From the NCBI GenBank assembly GCA_030531205.1, contig JAUNOC010000001.1:124001-188000 (forward strand): a stretch of 64,000 nt of DNA, read 5' to 3'. The stretch is from Phascolarctobacterium sp. Lineage in GTDB: Bacteria > Bacillota > Negativicutes > Acidaminococcales > Acidaminococcaceae. The translations under genes and the position numbers were made by a program. The notes under the pieces are model-generated. The model did no database searches. It was not told the DNA's origin and saw only the letters and a list, made by a program, of their open reading frames with translations. Shown one piece after another: positions 8,851 through 16,571 of the stretch; positions within the stretch are counted from its first letter, which is position 1, and every line of letters starts with the position of its first letter.

Positions 8851-9156
8851 TTATAAAATAAAATCCTTAACATAATCACGCCTGGAACTAAAAATCCGTC
8901 TGACCCATACCGTTTCATCCACTATATTATAGAACGCAATATATTCACCAATTATCAAACACCTGTAATCAGTTTTTATTTCAAACTTATCCTCTAATGC
9001 AAGCCCAAGCATAGGATATCTCTTTAACGTAGCACATGATTTAATAATCTTGCTAATTACTTTAGTTGCTGCCTGGCGATTTGCAAACGTATCAATAAGA
9101 TAATCCTCAATCTGTTGCAAATCATTTTTAGCAAATCGGGAATATTTTAAATTCAT
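8851..9156 (-). CDS. ParE/RelE-family toxin of a type II toxin-antitoxin pair
   Basis: A 101-residue basic protein with the fold pattern of ParE/RelE toxins: SRFAKNDLQQIEDYLID at the N-terminus, a second helix with the short motif YPMLG, and the C-terminal strands YRCLIIGEYIAFYNI and VWVRRIFSSRRDY. The subtype (gyrase poison or ribosome-dependent RNase) cannot be decided from this. It overlaps the antitoxin gene by four bases (9153-9156), the usual antitoxin-first arrangement. Confidence 0.85.
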   Translation of the reverse strand: MNLKYSRFAKNDLQQIEDYLIDTFANRQAATKVISKIIKSCATLKRYPMLGLALEDKFEIKTDYRCLIIGEYIAFYNIVDETVWVRRIFSSRRDYVKDFIL

Positions 9157-9458
9157 AAAGTAACCCCAAGTTCTTTTGCTAACTCTTCTTCAGTTAACCC
9201 ACCATATTGTGCATCTTCTGCCTCTGCCACACGCAAATCATCCATCAATCGCTTAACCGCCGCTTCCCTTCTTTTATTTCGTTCTTCAATCAATTTTAAA
9301 TACTCTTCCGGTGAAAGCAAAACACATTCAGGAACATTATTTTTCATAACAACCTTGCTTCCGGTTTCCCGCACATCTTTAAAAATCTTACCCGCCATTC
9401 CTTTATTAAAGTAAGAAATGGGAACAGTCCTGGTTAATTCAAGTTGCAAATCTTTCAT
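9153..9458 (-). CDS. PHD/YefM-family antitoxin
   Basis: A 101-residue protein. The N-terminal part contains VPISYFNKGMAGKIFKDV and the segment SKVVMKNNVPECVLLSPEEY, which matches PHD/YefM DNA-binding antitoxins; the acidic C-terminal tail would bind the toxin. The ATG at 9458 is chosen because the AGGAGG core ends 9 bases upstream; an ATG at 9467 directly abuts that site. As is typical for such pairs, the dimer probably represses its own promoter at 9484-9512. Confidence 0.85.
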   Translation of the reverse strand: MKDLQLELTRTVPISYFNKGMAGKIFKDVRETGSKVVMKNNVPECVLLSPEEYLKLIEERNKRREAAVKRLMDDLRVAEAEDAQYGGLTEEELAKELGVTL

Positions 9459-9483
9459 TTTCTCCATCCTCCTCCTATATCAT

Positions 9484-9512
9484 ATTGTAATATTTATATA
9501 TATATTTGTCAA
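9484..9512 (-). promoter_or_regulatory. Promoter of the toxin-antitoxin operon
   Basis: Minus strand TTGACA (9512-9507), 17-base spacer and TACAAT (9489-9484). The spacer is an alternating AT stretch with dyad character, a plausible autoregulatory site. Confidence 0.7.
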
Positions 9513-9540
9513 TAAACTTATCTATAAATTTATCGGCAAA

Positions 9541-9628
9541 ATTGCAAAAAGGGACAGAGGGAAATGTGAGGAAAGAGGGCGGGGATGAGTGCGGTGGTCG
9601 GCGGGGAAAAGGGCGAGAGGGGGAACAA
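9541..9628. other. Purine/G-rich intergenic stretch
   Basis: About 75 bases (9548-9623) of strongly G-biased sequence on the plus strand with repeated GGG and GGGG runs, in an otherwise AT-rich region. No gene, hairpin or promoter was found in it. It lies between the toxin-antitoxin promoter and the terminator at 9629. Confidence 0.5.
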
Positions 9629-9660
9629 CAAAAAGCGGAGATTTTCTCCGCTTTTGCTTT
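9629..9660. terminator. Intrinsic terminator downstream of the 172-residue membrane protein gene
   Basis: Perfect hairpin AAAGCGGAGA (9632-9641) with TCTCCGCTTT (9645-9654) and T-rich sequence on both sides; the minus-strand side reads TTTTTGTT, fitting the gene that ends at 9689. Confidence 0.85.
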
Positions 9661-9688
9661 GAGGCAATAAATCTGCTATAACTCCCTA

Positions 9689-10207
9689 TCAAAGCATATC
9701 TCTTAAATCTACTACAGCTTTCATAATTTGTTCACTTATTTTTTCCTGCTCTGCATCATCTGATTCATAAAAATCTCTAATTAAATGCCTCAATAAAAGT
9801 ATTTTTTCCCGCTCAGCATGAGTTAAATACTTCCAATTCTTATTAATCAAAAAATCAAAATCGTACGAGAATTTTAATAAATATTGTTTTTGAATATTAC
9901 ATGTATTTTTAAAATCCAAACAAGCTTTTGTAATAAAATTTCTAAACTCCATTAATTCATCATAAGATTTAATATGTTTGTCAAATATAGTAAACATCAT
10001 CTCCATTAAAAACATAATTTGTCCTATAAATAATCCAAAACCAATATTCAAACATATAGTATTTTTAGCATCAACAATATCCTTAAATCTTGTAAAATCA
10101 AAATTTTCAATCGATAAATTACCTATCTTGGCAATACAAACTGCAACTGTAAGAAGTCCCAATATTGCACAATATTTTTTCTGCTTTCCATTTAACTTAA
10201 TCATCAT
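9689..10207 (-). CDS. Small two-helix membrane protein of unknown function
   Basis: A 172-residue protein starting MMIKLNGKQKKY, with AAAGGAG 7 bases upstream. Two hydrophobic helices at about 10-28 and 50-76 are followed by a long, charged, mostly helical cytoplasmic part (FDKHIKSYDELMEF to the end). No family was recognised. It lies downstream of a probable small RNA and terminator on the same strand and next to the methyltransferase-kinase-receiver operon. Small membrane proteins in this position are often effectors of defence systems, but that is only a contextual guess. Confidence 0.7.
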   Translation of the reverse strand: MMIKLNGKQKKYCAILGLLTVAVCIAKIGNLSIENFDFTRFKDIVDAKNTICLNIGFGLFIGQIMFLMEMMFTIFDKHIKSYDELMEFRNFITKACLDFKNTCNIQKQYLLKFSYDFDFLINKNWKYLTHAEREKILLLRHLIRDFYESDDAEQEKISEQIMKAVVDLRDML

Positions 10208-10262
10208 GATAATACTCCTTTCAAAATTTAATAATTCACAAGTTTTACGTTATCTATTTTCT

Positions 10263-10289
10263 TTAACTACTATCCCAAAATACGTTCAT
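10263..10289 (-). CDS. Possible 8-residue leader peptide
   Basis: ATG at 10289 is preceded at 7 bases by GGAGG (10301-10297), one of the best ribosome binding sites in the window, yet the frame encodes only MNVFWDSS before a stop. It lies 55 bases upstream of the 172-residue membrane protein gene on the same strand. It could be a translated leader that controls that gene or a chance match. Confidence 0.3.
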   Translation of the reverse strand: MNVFWDSS

Positions 10290-10311
10290 GTACCCACCTC
10301 CGTTTATGATA

Positions 10312-10341
10312 CAAAAAATCCCGTGGACAAGCCACGGGATT
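10312..10341 (-). terminator. Intrinsic terminator
   Basis: Perfect 10-bp stem AATCCCGTGG / CCACGGGATT with a 5-base loop, followed on the minus strand by TTTTTTG. It would stop the candidate small RNA and any read-through from the operon ending at 10512. Confidence 0.88.
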
Positions 10342-10437
10342 GATACCCAAAATATTCCACAGTGTCTCGTCAAATATGTCCCTTCACATATATGTTAATG
10401 TATGCAACAAATTCATCGAATAAAACTATATTGAATT
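10312..10437 (-). ncRNA. Candidate small RNA, about 120 nt
   Basis: A promoter at 10444-10472 and an intrinsic terminator at 10312-10341 bracket about 120 bases that hold no convincing gene. The only start-codon frame seen (MNLLHTLTYM) has no ribosome binding site. The transcript would end with the 10-bp terminator hairpin. It lies between the receiver-domain gene and the small membrane protein gene on the same strand. It could also be an untranslated leader for the latter if the terminator is leaky. Confidence 0.45.
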
Positions 10438-10443
10438 ATCTGT

Positions 10444-10472
10444 ATATTATCCTAACAGCTAATGACTGTCAA
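10444..10472 (-). promoter_or_regulatory. Promoter of the candidate small RNA
   Basis: Minus strand TTGACA (10472-10467), 17-base spacer, TAATAT (10449-10444). The rest of the 304-base gap between 10207 and 10512 holds the small RNA, its terminator and the leader peptide frame described separately. Confidence 0.6.
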
Positions 10473-10511
10473 GACAATTTTATTTTTAGTGAATTATTCC
10501 CACAGATACGT

Positions 10512-11867
10512 TTAATTAAAAATCTCGTTAGGCAATGGAATCATCCCCATACGAGTAATATATGCCATACATTTTTGCTGAATATCATATATATATGGAG
10601 GCAAAACACGTCCAACTCTTTTACCAAAAGTTTCATAAACATTGTCCTCTTCAATTTTTAATTTTTTAACATGAAAATCTCTAAAATCAAATTGAATACA
10701 TTTTCCTCCATCTACACAAATCAAAAAATAATCAAATTTTTTCGAAAGAATACTACCAAAATGATATTTAGGAAACTGATTAAACTTTTTAAGTTCTTCA
10801 CTCAATTCGTTCAGGTTTATTTCTGTTATTTCACGATCACAATTGACTATTTTCCCTCCAATATTGAATTCAATAGTACGTTTATCGTTATGTTGAATCT
10901 TAATATTCGGATTCCTAATATTAACAATATCGTATTCTGTTCCAGTAATAAAATACAATTCACTTTCTGCATGTCTGCTCAAGTCACATTGTGCTCGAAT
11001 ATTAAGATAATATTCTTTTTTTTGTTCACAGTAAAAAAGATCTCCTAAATAAAATTGTTTTGGTAAATTATTTTCATTATATCTAATATACCGTTCCCCT
11101 TCTAAAACGTCCTTAAGTTCTTCTTTATCTTTTATTTCCTCTCCAAATTGGCTACTATCAAAATTATAATCGCTTGCTTTATATAACAACTGTTTAGTTA
11201 AAAAATCTCCAAAATCTTGACAAACATCATTTCCATCTTCTTCTAATCTATCATAAATTACTTTTACCCAGTTAGAATGATGTCTAGACATCTCAATAAA
11301 CAATTTATTTTTTGTTTCTATAATAACTTTATCCCACTCTTTAAATGCATAAACTGCCGGCATTTGCTTTATCCAATCAAATAATTTTCTCTTTATATCA
11401 TCTATCGTAGAGACATCACTTTTCTGACACACAAAAACACGATTTCTTCCATTGTCTGAATAAATGCCATTTTCCTTTAACTTTCTTTTAATGGATTCCG
11501 TTTCTTCATTTGTAAATAAAAATATTGGAGCAAAAGAATTTTCTAAAAATTTTTCTAAAAAGGATATAACTTTTTGTTCATTATCTTTTTGAAATGCTTC
11601 CCCCATTGATGTCCCTTCGGGACTATTCCCAAATTTCCAATCTACAATAAGAAACGAAATTGTCGTCATCGATTTAATCACATCTTCACTAGGAATATCA
11701 TCATATGTAACACACACTATGTTATTGCTCCTAAGCTGATGTACTATATTTACTATTTGATCATCGACACTTTCACCTTTGCCGGTACTTTTCTCTTTCT
11801 CGCGTATTCCATCATCAATAATAACCGCTATTCCCTTAAATAAATTCCAAATTTCATTCTCCATCAT
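10512..11867 (-). CDS. Receiver-domain protein with an unrecognised C-terminal domain
   Basis: A 451-residue protein. The first 155 residues fit a response-regulator receiver: acidic pair D18-D19 (AVIIDDG), candidate phospho-acceptor D76 (FLIVDW), T119 (FLFTN) and K149 (VFVCQK) fall at the ends of successive strands, with longer inserts than usual. Residues about 180-451 match no output domain I recognise and contain no helix-turn-helix motif. It is the last gene of a three-gene operon and overlaps the kinase-like gene by 14 bases, so it is the natural phosphotransfer partner of that protein. It may be the effector or control subunit of the system. Confidence 0.78.
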   Translation of the reverse strand: MMENEIWNLFKGIAVIIDDGIREKEKSTGKGESVDDQIVNIVHQLRSNNIVCVTYDDIPSEDVIKSMTTISFLIVDWKFGNSPEGTSMGEAFQKDNEQKVISFLEKFLENSFAPIFLFTNEETESIKRKLKENGIYSDNGRNRVFVCQKSDVSTIDDIKRKLFDWIKQMPAVYAFKEWDKVIIETKNKLFIEMSRHHSNWVKVIYDRLEEDGNDVCQDFGDFLTKQLLYKASDYNFDSSQFGEEIKDKEELKDVLEGERYIRYNENNLPKQFYLGDLFYCEQKKEYYLNIRAQCDLSRHAESELYFITGTEYDIVNIRNPNIKIQHNDKRTIEFNIGGKIVNCDREITEINLNELSEELKKFNQFPKYHFGSILSKKFDYFLICVDGGKCIQFDFRDFHVKKLKIEEDNVYETFGKRVGRVLPPYIYDIQQKCMAYITRMGMIPLPNEIFN

Positions 11868-14073
11868 GGTTGTCTCCTTCGCCAGAAAAATCTATTACAA
11901 AGTTTGCTCCACTTAATATTTTATCTTCCTTGAGCAAATTGATTGAAAATCCAAACCTATCTAATAATTGTCTTGCAATATATAATCCTAATCCCCTGCC
12001 ATCTTCCCCTTTTCCTGAATAAAATGCCTCAAAGATATATGGTTCTGCATCTTCAAAAATTCCTCTACCAGAATCAGCAAAAATTACTTTTTTATGTTTA
12101 ACATCAAAAACTATCTTTACTCTACGATCTGTGATGTCTTTGAAATTAATCCAGTATAAGGCATTATCAAACAAATTAATAAATGTCTGAAATAATACAG
12201 CATCAGTAGATATAACCCAAAATGACTCTTCAGAATTTTCAATTTCAATTTTAATATTTTTCTCATCATAAGAACGTTTATACAAACTTGCAATTCTATT
12301 AACACTATCTGTAACCGAAACAGCATGCTTATGTAGTTTAGACGACGGAAACAATATTTGCAAATCCTTTAATGAATTGGCAATAAATGTAAGATTTTCT
12401 TGAATATGTTCCACCGTACTAAACACCTCATCAAATCCATCAAACGTACGTAGTCTAATATTCATCATTAAATCATCTATTTCCTTACGAACTTTTTGCA
12501 TTACTAACATCATATCATGAGATGCTGTTTCTACAGATAAACCTACTGCAGCCAAATCTTCAGTTTTTGCTATCCTATCATCTAATATGCTTCTCTCTTT
12601 TTTGTAATTAGTTTCAAAATCATTCAATATTTTTTTTACGGTCTGATCATCCTTATATTCCTCACGAAATCTTCCAATCAACTTCAACGGATTTTGATTT
12701 ACTATTTTTTGCTCTTCCTTACGTTTCTTGTCAATTTTATATGCATCATAATATTTAACCTTAATATGTGCTAAAATTATTTGGATCATTTGTACGAAAT
12801 CATTCAGTGCATTTCCTTCCTCAATTAATCCTTCTCTATTGGTTTTATCTCTGAGTCTTTCGTTATCCTTTTGTGTAATATAAACGCAACCAACTAACTG
12901 ATCATTGCTAAAAAATCCTCCCGCTTTACTAGTGCCACGTTTAATATCTATTTGTAGCCAATCATCCTGTGGATCTCCATACGGCATAACTCTAATGCCA
13001 TCACGATATAAATAAATTCTATGTTGCTTAATAATTTGTTTTTGTTCCTTATCCAAAAAATATTTAGTATCAGATTTGCCATCTAAATCAAAACAATAAA
13101 ATACAAATCTAAAACTACCGCATTGCAACTTTCTTTTTTCTTTGGACAATTCTTCAAAAAATTTTTTTGCTGCACTCGTAAAAAAATCGGCAAAATTTAT
13201 TCTTTCATTTTTCTTATTAATGTTATATTCAACAATTTGTTTTTCAATATCACAAAAACCATTCGTGATTTGAAATACAGACTTACTGTACAAACAATTT
13301 TCCAATTTGTCCACATAATCTTTTTCTATTAAACTATCAATTTTTCCATTCCTAAAAATTTGAATATTAAAATTGGGTTTAGCATTATGCTCAAAAATAG
13401 GTTGAAGATACTGAATTTCTTTATGAAATTTTTTTACTAATTTTTCCGACCATTCTCCTTCTAATTCACTAATCTCAATAACAGTGCCATGCTTAAAATT
13501 GTATTTTCTATTTCCACCATCAATATTCAACACATCAAACTTAACATTTAATTCGTCCAAAAAAAGTCCTTGTGAATCTTCAGCTGTCATGAAATTTTCA
13601 TCGTAATTAGAAAAATCATAATCTAATACATATTCGTTTTTTTCTCCTTCGTCAATTAAAACACCATTTTTATCAACACTTTGCTTTCTAGTAATAACTT
13701 TAACACATTTCCCTAATTTAAAAACCGCAAACCTACCTATACCTTTTTCTCCTTGAATAATCCTCCCCTTTACCGTCCTACCTCTGTTATTTTTCTTCAG
13801 ACTCGCTTTAATCGGTGTAGCGGGATTAAGCCAATGATTACGCAAAATATCCTCATCCATCCCTACTCCATCATCTTGAATAATAATTTTAGCATTTTTC
13901 CCTGCTTCATAATTATCAGAAAAATTAACAAAATCAACTTTAACTTGTGATGCATCAGCATCATAAGAGTTTTTAATAATCTCCGTTAATGCAATAATAT
14001 TATCTTTAATTAATTGTTCTCCCAGCATAGTTATTAATCTGGCATAAGGTCTAATTCTCAAATTCTCACTCAT
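11854..14073 (-). CDS. Dual-GHKL protein: MutL/Hsp90-like ATPase fused to a histidine-kinase core
   Basis: A 739-residue protein from the ATG at 14073, with GGAGG 8 bases upstream. The N-terminal GHKL ATPase has EIIKNSYDAD (31-40), DDGVGM (67-72) and GEKGIGRFA (108-116). A middle part carries IYLYRDGIRVMPYGDP (352-367) and DDWLQID, seen in Hsp90/MORC-type proteins. A helical linker leads to a HisKA-like H-box with H519 (ASHD) and a second GHKL domain with NLFDNALYW (633-641), DSGRGI (667-672) and GRGLGLYIA (692-700). There are no membrane helices, so it would act in the cytoplasm. It overlaps the methyltransferase gene by 8 bases and the receiver gene by 14. The predicted role is to sense an intracellular cue, possibly DNA state, and signal by phosphotransfer to the receiver protein. 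Confidence 0.85.
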   Translation of the reverse strand: MSENLRIRPYARLITMLGEQLIKDNIIALTEIIKNSYDADASQVKVDFVNFSDNYEAGKNAKIIIQDDGVGMDEDILRNHWLNPATPIKASLKKNNRGRTVKGRIIQGEKGIGRFAVFKLGKCVKVITRKQSVDKNGVLIDEGEKNEYVLDYDFSNYDENFMTAEDSQGLFLDELNVKFDVLNIDGGNRKYNFKHGTVIEISELEGEWSEKLVKKFHKEIQYLQPIFEHNAKPNFNIQIFRNGKIDSLIEKDYVDKLENCLYSKSVFQITNGFCDIEKQIVEYNINKKNERINFADFFTSAAKKFFEELSKEKRKLQCGSFRFVFYCFDLDGKSDTKYFLDKEQKQIIKQHRIYLYRDGIRVMPYGDPQDDWLQIDIKRGTSKAGGFFSNDQLVGCVYITQKDNERLRDKTNREGLIEEGNALNDFVQMIQIILAHIKVKYYDAYKIDKKRKEEQKIVNQNPLKLIGRFREEYKDDQTVKKILNDFETNYKKERSILDDRIAKTEDLAAVGLSVETASHDMMLVMQKVRKEIDDLMMNIRLRTFDGFDEVFSTVEHIQENLTFIANSLKDLQILFPSSKLHKHAVSVTDSVNRIASLYKRSYDEKNIKIEIENSEESFWVISTDAVLFQTFINLFDNALYWINFKDITDRRVKIVFDVKHKKVIFADSGRGIFEDAEPYIFEAFYSGKGEDGRGLGLYIARQLLDRFGFSINLLKEDKILSGANFVIDFSGEGDNHDGE

Positions 14074-15346
14074 ACTCTTTCCTCCCAACTATAATAAACT
14101 CTTCATGATAAATTTTCCGTTTACTTTTATCAGATGTAAACTTACCAATCTCATCTCTATATGGTGTAAGTATTTTATTAGAGATTTGACGACGAGCTCC
14201 ATAAATTTTAGTAAAACCTGCTTCTCTAAGTGCAAGTACCAAATGTTCTCCGTTTCGTATTGGAACACCTTTGTATTCAGTATCTCCTATTACAAAAAAT
14301 GCCATGCCGCCTGCACGTAGCATCGCAAAACATTTTATCACAACCTGTTGAATATCCTCATAATATTTGGCAATCGCTTTTATTTTTGCACTTGACCTAC
14401 AAGTTTTTTCAAGCTGCAAAATAATTTCTTGCCCTTTTCTGTTTAATCTATTTATGATAACAGAATATCCTTCCCCAACAGACGCACTACCCACTGCTCC
14501 CTTACGTAACTCTCTATAATCCTCAACATAATTCAACCACAATGTAGATAGCTGATGTAAATCTGCATATTCATACGAAGTAACATAAGGAGGGCTGGTT
14601 ATAATCAAATCGACAAAATTTTTCCTCCTAATTTGTAAGGAATTTGCCCTACAGACGGAATGAGTACTACCACTATCATAAATATCTTGATTTCGCTCTT
14701 CTACAGCATTTTTAAAAATTTTGAATTGTTTTTCAAAAACATCAAAAACACAAACATCCTTCTTTCGGGGATCTATTTGTGGCTTAATAGATTTACCAAG
14801 CCACCTAGAACTCTTTTTCAAAATAGACGAAAAAACACAAAGAAAAGCATCTCGATACTTACCATTTTTTGTTGAAAGCAAAATGCTTTTTTGCAAACAA
14901 TACAACTCATTACAACTTTGTTTTGTATACCAATAATTTATTCTCTTATTGACTTTTCCATAACAATCTTTGTTTTTTTTTCTTAAAGAATGATACTTTG
15001 ACTTGATGTTGACAAAAATTTTTTCCAATTGTCTGGAATTATACCGATTGCTCTTAACTTTAGCAATTAAAACAGCAACAGGATTAATATCATATCCCCA
15101 GAAATTCTTATTTGCTAAACTTGCTTCCAACCCCACAGTGCCACACCCACAAAATACATCTGCTATATCATTAACCATTACACCTTGTTCTTCTGCATAT
15201 TCAATTGCTTTTTTTGCAATAAACGCAGGAAATTTCGCCGGATATGCATGAATATTATGCATTTTAAGCCGTTCATAATTATCAGCACAATTCCAAGCCG
15301 TATCAATTTTTATTTTTGTTAAAGAAATTCCTTGAATCCGTTCCAT
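14066..15346 (-). CDS. DNA methyltransferase (amino-methylating, TSPPY type)
   Basis: A 426-residue protein from the ATG at 15346 (AGAGG 8 bases upstream; an upstream in-frame start lacks support). It contains HAYPAKFP (33-40), S-adenosylmethionine motif I FCGCGT (65-70), YDINPVAV (85-92) and the catalytic motif TSPPY (250-254). TSPPY is commonest in N4-cytosine methyltransferases, although N6-adenine cannot be excluded. The motif order is I before IV. The region between (100-240) is rich in Lys and may hold target recognition. No restriction nuclease is encoded nearby. It is the first gene of the three-gene operon and starts behind a promoter flanked by an inverted repeat. Confidence 0.87.
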   Translation of the reverse strand: MERIQGISLTKIKIDTAWNCADNYERLKMHNIHAYPAKFPAFIAKKAIEYAEEQGVMVNDIADVFCGCGTVGLEASLANKNFWGYDINPVAVLIAKVKSNRYNSRQLEKIFVNIKSKYHSLRKKNKDCYGKVNKRINYWYTKQSCNELYCLQKSILLSTKNGKYRDAFLCVFSSILKKSSRWLGKSIKPQIDPRKKDVCVFDVFEKQFKIFKNAVEERNQDIYDSGSTHSVCRANSLQIRRKNFVDLIITSPPYVTSYEYADLHQLSTLWLNYVEDYRELRKGAVGSASVGEGYSVIINRLNRKGQEIILQLEKTCRSSAKIKAIAKYYEDIQQVVIKCFAMLRAGGMAFFVIGDTEYKGVPIRNGEHLVLALREAGFTKIYGARRQISNKILTPYRDEIGKFTSDKSKRKIYHEEFIIVGRKEYE

Positions 15347-15379
15347 AATATAATCCTCTGTGTAAAAATCACAATACAA

Positions 15380-15435
15380 GAATCAGGACTAAACGTATTG
15401 AATTTTTATTATACCTGATTCGTAATAAAAAGCAA
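15380..15435 (-). promoter_or_regulatory. Promoter and inverted-repeat operator of the methyltransferase operon
   Basis: Minus strand TTGCTT (15435-15430), 16-base spacer and TATAAT (15413-15408). An exact 8-bp inverted repeat, GAATCAGG at 15380-15387 and CCTGATTC at 15414-15421, has one arm abutting the -10 box and the other just after the predicted transcription start. The placement suggests a repressor site. Each arm contains GANTC. Confidence 0.6.
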
Positions 15436-15568
15436 CTACACCTATTGCATATTCACCTACAACAATTTTCACCAAAAATTAAAAAAGTACTTTTGATACT
15501 AAATTCCATATCCTATACCTTTGTAAAGCATATTAATTTTTATGGATATTATTTAGGCACCCATATAT

Positions 15569-16474
15569 TCAACACCGCTTGACACCATACTCCCTTTCAA
15601 TTTTGGCTTTGTAATGTTCTAATTCTGGGAACAAAGTTTCCTCATTAATTCCCATCATATCGAGATCTTCTAATATTCTTTCCTTGTCGTTTTTATCTAT
15701 ATCAACAGTTTGAACCCAAACATGTTTATTGGATTTTTCAGAAAATCTTACAGGTTCATTCTTTATTCCACCACTAATTCCAAACAGGAAAAAAGCCCCA
15801 TCTTGAGCTACTATTCTATGATTATCTTTTCTAGGCACAACGCACACCACATAACCATCTAACCACTTCTTATTTACGCTATCTACCCAAGGATGTTCTG
15901 CCTTGATTTTATTAAGTAAATCAATGTACTCCTTCGAAAATTTACGATCTCCATCAATCCTTTCGTTCGTAAAAGCCTTAAAATCTGCCGGCATTAATGA
16001 TATGTTAGCTAATGTGCTAACCAAATCGCTGTCTTCAAACAATACATCTTTCACATCCAAACCATAAACAAAAATTCTACCATCCTCTTCCTGATGTGTT
16101 TCCATACCATTTTCATCAATAACTTTTCTTGGTAAACAAGCAAAATACAATGCCACAAGGTAATTTCTAGTAATGTCAAGCAATCTTGTTGGTAATCCGT
16201 TATGTTGCATTATTTCCAAACATTCTATTGTGCTTTTACATCCCTTAAAATAATTTGGACGATTATTGATCACATCCTTAACAATCTTATTTTCATTACG
16301 AAAACAAAATTCATATTTCTGCCTAAAAAGTTTTGGTACATTATCTTCCAACTCTACGGGAAAATTAACGCCTCGATAAAAAATTTTAGGGATAGTAATC
16401 CCATTTTCTGCCATAAGAAATTTTGAACATTCTTCTATTTTATTAATGTACTTTGAAATCGTAGAAGTATACAT
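15569..16474 (-). CDS. FRG-domain protein
   Basis: A 301-residue protein. It carries the hallmarks of the FRG domain: FYRGV (32-36), MQHNGLPTRLLD (89-100) and the following helix NYLVALYFA. FRG domains are found in bacterial and phage proteins and often lie in defence or mobile regions; their biochemical activity is not well established. The start has GGAGG 10 bases upstream. It lies upstream of the methyltransferase operon on the same strand, separated by about 190 bases that hold that operon's promoter. It probably belongs to the same accessory island but is transcribed separately. Confidence 0.85.
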   Translation of the reverse strand: MYTSTISKYINKIEECSKFLMAENGITIPKIFYRGVNFPVELEDNVPKLFRQKYEFCFRNENKIVKDVINNRPNYFKGCKSTIECLEIMQHNGLPTRLLDITRNYLVALYFACLPRKVIDENGMETHQEEDGRIFVYGLDVKDVLFEDSDLVSTLANISLMPADFKAFTNERIDGDRKFSKEYIDLLNKIKAEHPWVDSVNKKWLDGYVVCVVPRKDNHRIVAQDGAFFLFGISGGIKNEPVRFSEKSNKHVWVQTVDIDKNDKERILEDLDMMGINEETLFPELEHYKAKIEREYGVKRC

Positions 16475-16571
16475 TTTCTCATAACCTCCATTTTAAAATT
16501 ATGTTAACTCTACTCTCCCCTCATCTTCTTAAATCTTGCACCGGTCAGCATTTCATTCACTATATTATAAT

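Noticed and set aside
9689-10472. Type III (ToxIN-like) toxin-antitoxin system
   Set aside because: The RNA region has no tandem repeats and the 172-residue protein has two membrane helices, unlike soluble ToxN nucleases.
14066-16474. A classical restriction-modification pair
   Set aside because: No nuclease motif was found in the FRG protein or other neighbours, so only the methyltransferase half is supported.
10512-16474. Many short plus-strand frames opposite the methyltransferase, kinase, receiver and FRG genes
   Set aside because: They are AT-rich shadow frames without ribosome sites or recognisable domains.
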